Positions 56,891 to 64,000 of a stretch of 64,000 bases of DNA are shown here, piece after piece. Below the pieces are notes generated by a model. That model saw only the letters and a list, made by a program, of their open reading frames with translations, searched no databases and was not told the origin of the DNA. The stretch comes from Sophora flavescens (taxonomy: Eukaryota; Streptophyta; Magnoliopsida; Fabales; Fabaceae). The stretch is taken from contig CM061068.1 in NCBI GenBank assembly GCA_030762895.1, forward strand, positions 81,475,840 to 81,539,839, in the 5' to 3' direction. The stretch's first letter is position 1, and each line of letters begins with the position of its first letter. The position numbers and the translations under genes are program-made.

Positions 56891-57408
56891 GTTGTTACAT
56901 ATGAAACATGCACCTTTCTTCCTTTTGGTTTCTTCAGCTTTCGTTTAATTTGCTTTTTAAACTTTCAAGTTTTTTTTCCAGCAACTTTAGTTAGAATTGG
57001 TTAGAGATAGTTAGAACTAGTTTTAATTTAGTTAGTTTACTTGGATTAGTTGGCTATATAAGCTAAAATTACTCATTGTATTTTTCATTTTTATCACTTA
57101 TCAATATACAACTTTTCATTGTCTCAACTTTCTCTTCTTCGTTTCTTTTGAAACCATGAAATTCAACAACAATTTTTACTGTCATTTAATTCCCTTGTGA
57201 CGTGGTTTTAGTTAGTTAGATGATGGCTATGAATCAACATAAAAGAATAATTTTTTGATACCTGGATTTTGATGGAATCGTAGAAGATAAAAGCCGAAAA
57301 CTAGATTAGAAAGGAGTTTGGGACGGTAGAGTTCTCCAAATTGGTTTACTGGGTCTCATTTATTTTATGTTTTATTTATTTATATTTTTAATGAATTGAC
57401 ATTATTTT
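56891..57408 (+). mobile_element. Possible copia LTR fragment
   Basis: 57035-57135 has a promoter-like layout: GGCTATATAAGC, then CTCATTGTATTTTTCATTTT and TCAATATACAACTTTTCATTG, resembling the R region of plant copia LTRs. No boundaries are found, and the next element (57409) interrupts or adjoins it. Confidence 0.3.
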
Positions 57409-57984
57409 TGTTGGAAAAGCAATTAAATTTCCAAATAAATGCAAGTGAGTGGGATTTTAAGAGATTAGTTGGGAAGGTGAAACACTTGACTCTTGGAGTC
57501 ATATCATAAAGAGAGATTAGTTGGGAAGGTGAAACACTTGACTCTTGGAGTCATATCATAAAGAGAATTAGTTGGGAAGGTGAGACAATTAATGTCCACT
57601 AGTCACATTCATGAATGGAAGCCATGTCCCTTCACTATATAAATGGGTCATGTGAGGAAGAGTAGAATCATCTCAACCAAAGCAAGAGAGAGCAAGTGTG
57701 TGAGTGATCACTTGTAGAGAAAGTCTCTTGTGTGAGTGAGTGTTATCATTTCTTGTAACTTGAGTGTGGTACTTGAGTTTGTAGAGTGATACACAAAAAG
57801 TGGGGTGGGTTACAAATATTGTAATCACATATTTGAGATAGTGAATACACTTTATTGGAGTGTTTCCGTGGACGTAGGCAAGTGGTGCCGAACCACGTTA
57901 AATTCTTGTGTTCTCTATTATTTTTCTGTAGTGTATTTTTCTTGTGTTCTAACGATCCTTTATCTGTGTGAGAGATACCCAACA
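57409..57984 (+). repeat. 5' LTR of the TR-GAG-type copia element
   Basis: 576 bp. Contains an internal ~51-bp tandem duplication (GATTAGTTGGGAAGGTGAAA...CATAAAGAGA), a TATATAAATG promoter box (about 57636-57645) and the TTTCTTGTAACTTGAGTG region. Confidence 0.9.
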
Positions 57985-57985
57985 G

Positions 57986-57997
57986 TGGTATCAGAGC
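57986..57997 (+). promoter_or_regulatory. Primer-binding site (tRNA-iMet) of the copia element
   Basis: TGGTATCAGAGC, two bases from the LTR, standard for copia elements. The gag ATG (57999) follows directly. Confidence 0.92.
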
Positions 57998-57998
57998 T

Positions 57999-58780
57999 AT
58001 GGCCGGGAACACATCAAGGTTTGAGATCCCATTATTTGATGGGAAAATAAATTTTATGATCTGGCAGTGTACCATTCAAGATCTCTTGGTGCAGAATGGT
58101 CTTGATCAGGCTTTAGAGAAGGAGAAGCCAGCTACCATGAAGGAAGAAGAATGGACAAAAATTCAAAAGAAGGCAGTAAGCACGATTCGGTTAGCTCTAG
58201 CTCCTGAGATAAAGCACAATGTGTTAAAGGAGACAACACCAACGGCTTTGTGGGAGAAGCTCCAGAATATCTATGCGTCGAAGTCGCTAACCAATCGTCT
58301 CTGTTTAAAGATGGAGTTATATCAACTCAAAATGGAGATGGGAGGAAATCTCCATGACCACATCAACAAGTTCAACCAGCTAGTAAGCCAATTGTTGAAC
58401 GCCGATGATAAAACATCTGATGAGGAGCAGCGGTGACTTTGTTATTGTCATCACTACCAAGGTCCTACAAAACCTGTGGTTCAAACGTTGCTTGTCGGGA
58501 GAACAACTTTGAAGATGGATGAGGTGACCGTCACTTTAAGGGAAAATGAGAGGATGATGAAAACGAGAATATCAATGATGAAAGTGAAATAGCAATGGCG
58601 GAGGAATCGAACGAGGGAGGAATCATTCAAGGAGGCATGATGGGTCAAGAGGAAGATCAAAATCGCAATCACGTCCTCAACGAGATATGACAAACGTGCA
58701 ATGTTATTATTGTGGAGAGAAGGGTCATTTGCAACTAAGGTGCACACAAATGAGGGAGGATTTGAAGAAATTAAGGATGA
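57999..58780 (+). pseudogene. Copia gag with zinc knuckle, frameshifted
   Basis: The frame MAGNTSRFEIPLFDGKINF..W gives a copia-type gag (FDGKINFMIWQ, LTNRLCLKMELYQLKM, HINKFNQLVSQL) and stops at TGA 58434-58436. At least one frameshift follows, because LPRSYK and then LVQTLLVGRTTLKMDEVTVTLREN can be read in different frames. The CCHC knuckle CYYCGEKGHLQLRC lies at 58699-58742. The protein would package element RNA; here it is not continuous. Confidence 0.85.
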
Positions 58781-58789
58781 TGAGAAAGG

Positions 58790-59311
58790 ATGATGACAAC
58801 TCTCAGACAAACGTGGTCAAAACAAGCTGAAGATGAAGATATATTTTTAGCAACAACCGAGGATGTTGATAAATCAAATTGGGTGATGGATTCTACTGCC
58901 TCGGAGCACATTTGTAGAGATCGAGCAATGTTTAACACCTTGAAAACTAATGAAGAGTTTGGCCATTTCAAGTTAGGAAATGGTGAAAAAATGAAGGTTG
59001 AGGGCATTGGCAGTGTGAGAATGAAGCTCCATGATGGTGCCATTAGAACTTTCCAAAATGTGAGGTTTGTACCTTCTGCGAGTTGCCAATATTATTTCTT
59101 TGGGGAGATGGCATCACAAGGGTACAAGTATGTTGGTTCAAAGTGGGGATGCAAGGTGTATAAGGGAAGACGCTTGGTGTTAAGAGGGCAGAAAAGTAAG
59201 AAGAACCTTTGCTACTTGGAAGGGCAAGCTTTGAGAAGGGAAAGCGGCCGTGATAGCAAAGGTGGAAAGAAGGTAAAATTTCTTGATGATGTGGAAATTT
59301 GGAAATTTTAA
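58790..59311 (+). CDS. Copia protease-like region of the TR-GAG element (173 codons)
   Basis: The frame contains WVMDSTASEHICRDRAMFN, the copia aspartic protease active-site region (D-S/T-x-A-S form), then FGHFKLGNGEKMKVEGIGSVRMK and FQNVRFVPSAS. It continues through YEKYKWG-type sequence to a GQKSKKNLCYLEG phrase typical of the pre-integrase boundary, and ends FLDDVEIWKF at 59311. The match stops exactly where integrase would begin, directly before the polypurine tract. It is one open frame. Whether it is translated is doubtful because gag upstream is broken. Confidence 0.75.
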   Translation: MMTTLRQTWSKQAEDEDIFLATTEDVDKSNWVMDSTASEHICRDRAMFNTLKTNEEFGHFKLGNGEKMKVEGIGSVRMKLHDGAIRTFQNVRFVPSASCQYYFFGEMASQGYKYVGSKWGCKVYKGRRLVLRGQKSKKNLCYLEGQALRRESGRDSKGGKKVKFLDDVEIWKF

Positions 59312-59324
59312 TTGAGGGAGGAAT

Positions 59325-59900
59325 TGTTGGAAAAGCAATTAAATTTCCAAATAAATGCAAGTGAGTGGGATTTTAAGAGATTAGTTGGGAAGGTGAAACA
59401 CTTGACTCTTGGAGTCATATCATAAAGAGAGATTAGTTGGGAAGGTGAAACACTTGACTCTTGGAGTCATATCATAAAGAGAATTAGTTGGGAAGGTGAG
59501 ACAATTAATGTCCACTAGTCACATTCATGAATGGAAGCCATGTCCCTTCACTATATAAATGGGTCATGTGAGGAAGAGTAGAATCATCTCAACCAAAGCA
59601 AGAGAGAGCAAGTGTGTGAGTGATCACTTGTAGAGAAAGTCTCTTGTGTGAGTGAGTGTTATCATTTCTTGTAACTTGAGTGTGGTACTTGAGTTTGTAG
59701 AGTGATACACAAAAAGTGGGGTGGGTTACAAATATTGTAATCACATATTTGAGATAGTGAATACACTTTATTGGAGTGTTTCCGTGGACGTAGGCAAGTG
59801 GTGCCGAACCACGTTAAATTCTTGTGTTCTCTATTATTTTTCTGTAGTGTATTTTTCTTGTGTTCTAACGATCCTTTATGTGTGTGAGAGATACCCAACA
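59325..59900 (+). repeat. 3' LTR of the TR-GAG-type copia element
   Basis: 576 bp, near-identical to 57409-57984 (one difference noticed: TTTATGTGTG against TTTATCTGTG). Followed by the ATTTT duplication. Confidence 0.9.
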
Positions 59901-59905
59901 ATTTT

Positions 59906-60084
59906 ATTGGTAATGCACAAGGTGAGTTGATAGGTTTGTGCCCGTGGAAGTCTTTCTCAGACTTAAAATTGACCTGACTTATGAGAAGTGCTTTGTCATT
60001 TATAGCATTAGAAGCCAATCATCATTCGACAACAAACACAAGTACATAGATGGTGTGTCCAACACGGCTGGAAAATTAAAGGCA
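59906..60084. other. Non-coding DNA right of the copia element
   Basis: No supported gene. A frame broken by the copia insertion may once have continued across it (GNAQGELIGLCPW at 59909-59945), but I do not recognise it. Confidence 0.3.
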
Positions 60085-60362
60085 TGTTTAGTTTGATTTT
60101 TATTTCTTGTTTTTATTTTCTAATTTTAGTTATACTTTTAATAAAAATAATTATAAAATTATCACATTATTTTTTTTTTTTTAAAGATTTGTACAAAAAA
60201 ATATTGAAAACAATTTTTTATTTATTTTTTTATTTCATATACAAATAATTGAAAATAAAAAATAGAATGAAAACAAAATAATAACTTTATAATTATTTTA
60301 TTATAATAATCTTTGAAATCAAAAAATAAAAACATAAATGAAATAAGAAACAAACTAAGAAG
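60085..60362. mobile_element. MITE-like inverted repeat (hAT-like)
   Basis: The left side GGCATGTTTAGTTTGATTTT and the right side, reverse-complemented, CTTAGTTTGTTTCTTATTTC, form loose terminal inverted repeats around a very AT-rich centre. The GGCATGTTT(G/A)GTTTG start is typical of hAT MITEs. No exact duplication identified. Confidence 0.35.
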
Positions 60363-60800
60363 AACCACCCTAATTTAGGAACGGCATAATGACAGAAATG
60401 TGCAATTGCCAGCAAAATTACTAAAATAAACCAAAAATATATATTTATCAAAATAGGCACTTTCCCGTTATTATTTCTCAAAAAACATTTGTGTTCCTTC
60501 AAAACATCAGGAAGTCGGTTTGACTTCTCTTTTATGTTTTTTAATTAACAATTAAAATAATTTAATAAAACTCTTTTTTTTTAAAAAACAGGAAGTCAGC
60601 AATTGAGTTGCTAAATTTTCAGTAAAGAAAGAATAGAAAAAAAAGTAACAAGGAAAGTCCACAGTATTGGATGTCAACTTCTCAAAATGAAAATAAGCAC
60701 CAAAAGGAAATAATATGTATTAATTGGGAATTAATTGTTTCTCATATTATTTAAATATTTGGTCTGAAATTGCCCTGGCAATCTATTGAAAGACCCACCA
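60363..60800. other. AT-rich spacer
   Basis: Nothing recognised. Confidence 0.35.
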
Positions 60801-60811
60801 ACCAATTGTTA

Positions 60812-60960
60812 TTGGTGAAGTGGTAAACATCTTGAGTCAATAATGGAATGATGTAAGTTCGAATCTTGATGGAGAGATTCTTGTTGGGAGGCTACGAAAA
60901 TTAATGGTTAACTCTCTACTTTAAGCAATCGACATATGATTGATCTTTTTTTTATAGACA
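60812..60960 (+). mobile_element. tRNA-derived SINE-like unit
   Basis: Contains an A-box-like TTGGTGAAGTGGTAAAC and, 35-45 bp later, a B-box-like AGTTCGAATCTTGAT, the internal RNA polymerase III promoter of tRNA genes and tRNA-derived SINEs. It ends in a T-rich tail (GATCTTTTTTTTATAG). It cannot fold as a normal tRNA. The element boundaries are not certain. Confidence 0.4.
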
Positions 60961-60984
60961 AATATTAATAATTAATTGTTATAT

Positions 60985-61095
60985 TAATTTTTTTCTTTGT
61001 TAGGGTTTCAACCTTAGACCTCCTACTCCTCCAACTCCTTTTTACCCTTGGTATAAATCACTTGAGCTACCCAACCCCTCAACAACCAAATGGCC
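60985..61095 (-). mobile_element. Second tRNA-like SINE unit, opposite orientation
   Basis: On the minus strand GGGTAGCTCAAGTGATT (A box like) is followed by AGGTCTAAGGTTGAAACCCT (B box like, decayed from GGTTCGAATCC). It lies directly next to the plus-strand SINE-like unit and might fold against it. Weak support. Confidence 0.35.
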
Positions 61096-61099
61096 TAAG

Positions 61100-61640
61100 C
61101 TTGTGAGGTTATCATGTGGATATCACTTAAGAGCCAAATGTCATAATTACATGATTTATTAAAAAGTAGAAAAAAAAATATTGAAAGACCTATGTTAATT
61201 TTTTTTTTATTTCTTTCATTTTAGCCCGACATAATAGGTCCTTAGATCTTTTACTGCATGGCAGGGTTGTTTTCTACGGCCTTTGTTTAGGAACAAACAA
61301 GGTTGCTGCAGTTGCCAACTTGCCATATAAACCATAAGACGCAGAAAACACGCACACTTCTTTTTCTTTGTGGTGACACTGTGGGATACTCTCTCTTTAG
61401 ATTCCCCTCTTCCTTTTTGAACGTTGCATCAGAGAGCAGAAGTCCCTATTAAGTGCTTTTTTGTTAATAATTAGTCCTACACCTCTGAGGAAAAAATCTC
61501 AAGCCCAACACGTGTTGAAACAATATATAGGATTTTCAAATGATCCCTCTATTGTGGTGCTGCACGTTAACATGCAGAGGACGTTATGTATCATGATTAT
61601 GAGGTTGATACAGCAGCGCCCTCGTTCGTTGCTTTTGGTG
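61100..61640. other. Spacer
   Basis: No gene supported. The frame at 61461-61664 has no family resemblance. Confidence 0.3.
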
Positions 61641-61654
61641 TTCTGTCAACATTA

Positions 61655-61940
61655 TGCTCAGTGACGGATCAGGACCAGGAGCCAGTGGGACAAAATATTT
61701 TTAAAATAATTAATAATAATTATCATCACATATATTAAAATCATAAAATATAATATATGTACTCAAATAAATTACATACTTTCTACTATTATGTATTTCT
61801 ACCATATAAGTCACTACACAATCATTCATCCCTACATTTCTCATTCAGTTATACAACCTATTTTTGATAATCTTCATTACAGAAAAGATTCTTTCTACAT
61901 TGTTGTGACAACGAGTAAAATCATTGCTACTTTAAAAAAA
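61655..61940 (-). pseudogene. hAT transposase C-terminal dimerisation fragment
   Basis: The minus strand near 61905-61840 reads NNVERIFSVMKIIKNRLYN, then a stop, then MRNVGMNDCVVTYMVEI. This is the dimerisation domain signature of hAT transposases (T-x-ERxFSxMxIxKNRLxN...M.D..LNDCLVTYIE). The outer end (AGTGACGGATCAGGACC at 61659-61675) resembles the CAGTGACGGATCC terminus seen in plant hAT elements. Only the tail of the gene remains. Confidence 0.6.
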
Positions 61941-61944
61941 AAAA

Positions 61945-62219
61945 ATACTAATGGATAAACAATATGTCTTACACATTCAATCAAGTTTTGGGGAAGGATT
62001 TACCTCACCATATTCTTGTCTGAAATGTTAAAATGACATAATGAGATCATTCTATTTCTTAATCATATTTTTACAAGAGAGGACCTATGTTTATACATAT
62101 AAAACTACCTATTTCTGGCTATACACAAATCAAGGTAATTAACACAATTAAAGAATGTATCCCCAAAGTTTCTCCTAAGATCTCGCAGAGATCAAATCAG
62201 ATCACAACTCACGCCAACA
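61945..62219 (-). repeat. Start of the 3' LTR of a copia element (minus strand), truncated
   Basis: On the minus strand, TGTTGGCGTGAGTTGTG begins at 62219 directly after a polypurine tract ACTATAGGGGGAG (62220-62232). The LTR runs leftward until about 61945, where the hAT fragment begins. Its far end is missing. Confidence 0.5.
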
Positions 62220-62232
62220 CTCCCCCTATAGT

Positions 62233-62811
62233 TGGTGCGTAGAGATCTCAAATGCCCAACTTGTCAAGTGAGTTGTAGAAGTTTCTGCTACATACAACAT
62301 TTGTAAGTATATCTGCCAACTGGTCTTCAGATTTAACAAATGGAAATTGGATTATCTTGGTCTCCAGATTTTGTTTGATAGTGTCGATCAACTTCCTCAT
62401 GTTTGGTCCGATCGTGATGAACCGTATTATGAGAAATGTCTATAGTAGCCTTGTTGTCACAGAAAAGTTTCATTGCACAACTTGGAGCAAAGCCAATTTC
62501 AGTCAATAGTCTTCGAAGCCAGAGAAGCTCACAGAGACCTTTAGCCATCCCATGAAACTCAGCCTCAGCACTTGATAATTCTACAACCTTTTGTTTCTTA
62601 CCTCTCCATGTAACCAAATTCCATCCGACAAAGGTAAAATAACCTGAGGTGGATTTTCAGTCTGTGATATCTCTTGCCCAATCGACGTCTGTATACCCTT
62701 CAACTTGTAGATGATCATTTTTTGTGAACATTAAGCCTTTTCCAGGTGACGACTTCAAGTATCGAAGGATTCGAGTTACTGCACTTACTGCATAGGCTAT
62801 GTCAGGTCGTG
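62233..62811 (-). pseudogene. Copia polyprotein 3' end (RNase H), minus strand
   Basis: Continuous match to the copia RNase H region. It starts near 62811 with YTRPDIAYAVSAVTR and ILRYLKSSPGKGLMF (62690-62811), then VEGYTDVDWARDITD, then after a frame change VTWRGKKQKVVELSSAEAEFHGMAKGLCELLWL, CDNKATIDISHN and HDRTKHEEVDRH. The end of the protein (ADI-type tail) is broken near 62290-62340. Catalytic D and E positions are visible (TDVDWA, SSAEAEF, FCDNKA). The 5' part is missing because another LTR begins at 62812. Confidence 0.75.
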
Positions 62812-63735
62812 TGTAACATCCTAAAAATTCAAATATAATTATTTTAATAAAAAAAGGGTAGTATAAGAGTTTATTATAATTGTTTTCTTTATAATAAAAA
62901 TCCAGTGGGTTCCACAATAATGTAAAATTGATTTAAAAACTAAAATAAAAATAAATAAATTAATTAAGAAACCTACGTGAATAGCACGTAGGATTCTTTG
63001 TTAGCAATATAAAAAATTTGGCTTTAGCCAAATTGCATGTTTTCTTTTCTTTTTTTTTTTAAAAAAAGAAGGATAAGAACCTACCCTGGACTAAATTATT
63101 GCAGCAATAATGATAGGAAACATAAGCATATCAAGGCCCATGCTGTGTTACCCATTACAAATAGATAGTTTGAGTGTTTTAAGCTCAATTTTGGATAATA
63201 TGACTAGATACATAACTCCAGATGGATATTTCATAATCAAAGAGAACTTGTTTGAATTCAAGATTTCGATAAGAAATATAGCCATGTCTCTTAGTTTTCC
63301 ATAGACACCAAATTCGTCCAAATTGGATTCTTGTAGCTCAAGTTATGACCAAATTCGTACATACTATTCATGTTTCCAGCGCCAGATCCACTTTTCTAAA
63401 TTCTATCCACGTTTTGACTATGTAAATGTCGGTTTCAGATTTTGTTGATTTCATAATAGTTGTAGACAATTCTTTTATCTTTCCAACTATATAAAATTTA
63501 TAATTTTTGAATGTCTATAACTCAAGATATGTGCGAAATACAGCACCATATGCAGAGTAAGCGGGCTTAGTGCGTTTTTACACGTTTTCCGCACAAGTCT
63601 AACTTGAAGTTGCAAGAGATTAACCTAATAGAAGAGTCTAGACATGAATTTGGATATTTTTTAAGGCTTAAAACTTGGAATTTAATAGGTTGAAAATTTG
63701 TAGTGACCTTAGAAAATAGATTAAGCAAGTGTAGT
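62812..63735 (+). mobile_element. LTR-like sequence, Ty3/gypsy (chromovirus-like), inserted in the copia remnant
   Basis: Starts TGTAACATCCTAAAAATTC, the common beginning of Tekay/chromovirus LTRs, exactly where the copia coding match is broken. It contains the ACCTACGTGAATAGCACGTAGG palindrome (62971-62992) and the GTAGCTCAAGTTATGACCAAATTCG phrase (63332-63356) common in such LTRs. The right end is unclear; integrase-like coding follows from about 63738. Confidence 0.4.
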
Positions 63736-63737
63736 TT

Positions 63738-64000
63738 TTAAACTAGGATTTGAAATCTCTCTTGGATCAAGAGAATTATGTGTTATATAATAATGGTGTA
63801 GTGTTGTTTAAGAATAGGATCATTGTCCCTAAGGAGGGGAGCCTTAGAGGAAAAAAAATGTTAGAAGAGACACATAAAAGAACGTTAACCATGTGTCTAG
63901 GAATAACCAAGAAGCATCAAGATTTAAAGAAGTATTAGTGGATGGGAATAAAAATGGAAGTGAGATTAAAGAATTTTATATATATGTTCAAATTTTATTA
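63738..64000 (+). pseudogene. Ty3/gypsy integrase zinc-finger remnant, cut by window end
   Basis: The frame LLDQENYVLYNNGVVLFKNRIIVPK...KKMLEETHKRTLTMCLGITKKHQDLKKY resembles the N-terminal integrase region of chromovirus polyproteins (FxxxxDGxLxFxxRxCVPxxxxLxxxILxEAHxSxxxxHPGxTKMYxDLK). The second His of the zinc finger reads as Cys (TMCLG in place of SxHPG), and a stop follows KKY. The reading continues degraded to the window end. Confidence 0.5.

Larger units (their letters stand above)
57409..59900 (+). mobile_element. Non-autonomous copia element with gag and protease only (TR-GAG type)
   Basis: Two 576-bp LTRs (57409-57984 and 59325-59900; TGTTGGAAAAGC...GAGATACCCAACA) are flanked by the exact 5-bp duplication ATTTT (57404-57408, 59901-59905). 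The primer-binding site TGGTATCAGAGC (57986-57997) matches initiator tRNA-Met, the usual copia primer. The interior (1.34 kb) encodes gag, a zinc knuckle and a protease-like region and ends with a polypurine tract (TTGAGGGAGGAAT, 59312-59324). There is no integrase or RT. I see only one difference between the LTRs by eye, so the insertion is very young. Confidence 0.92.

Noticed and set aside
60812..60960. Possible tRNA gene
   Set aside because: A-box and B-box-like pieces are present but no acceptor stem, anticodon arm or normal spacing can be folded; better read as a SINE.

Overview
The window is repeat-rich plant nuclear DNA. The probable source is a papilionoid legume, inferred from a Mutator-type MITE whose GG(A/G)TTAAATATATTTT ends are common in legumes and from Ogre-type retrotransposons, for which legumes are the classic hosts. 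Almost everything is transposable-element sequence in nested layers. I see one well-supported host gene, a MYB with an early stop codon, plus several broken host-gene pieces. I see no rRNA, tRNA or CRISPR.

Layout. 1-1318: two decayed tandem LOB-domain (LBD) copies. 1319-7584: a CACTA (En/Spm-like) DNA transposon inserted between LBD repeat units. It carries a TNPA/Ulp1-type gene and lacks the main transposase. 7585-9566: AT-rich spacer with the start of a third LBD unit and a Tim17 gene fragment. 9567-14785: a non-autonomous Athila/Tat-like LTR element with a perfect 5-bp target duplication, lying inside a CACTA-type MITE. 14879-16240: an LTR-like remnant. 16240-22841: low-copy-looking DNA with a ~100-bp tandem array, a MITE with a perfect 9-bp duplication, and a possible small gene present in two related copies. 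22842-23635: the MYB gene. 24300-25917: an LTR-like segment with internal repeats. 25918-29771: a second CACTA copy that keeps the tail of its transposase and is cut off by an LTR.

29772-56890 holds two Ogre/Tat-lineage Ty3/gypsy elements. They point away from each other (minus-strand copy 29772-45246, plus-strand copy 45747-56890), and a run of exactly 500 N (45247-45746) lies between them. Together they show the Ogre layout: LTR, extra ORF1, gag, protease with a G-patch domain, an intron-like stretch, RT, RNase H, a second RNase H, integrase, tandem repeats in the 3' untranslated region, LTR. Both are defective.

57409-59900: a copia element with only gag and protease (TR-GAG type) and nearly identical LTRs. 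60085-64000: a MITE-like inverted repeat, two SINE-like units, a hAT transposase tail, the 3' end of a copia element on the minus strand, and a Ty3/gypsy LTR plus an integrase remnant at the window edge.

No gene cluster works as one pathway here. The interest lies in element structure: the Ogre organisation, palindromes upstream of an LTR promoter, a conserved unknown ORF in a non-autonomous element, gene fragments near or inside DNA transposons, and an assembly join that needs checking. All family assignments are from reading the translations; no database search was run.
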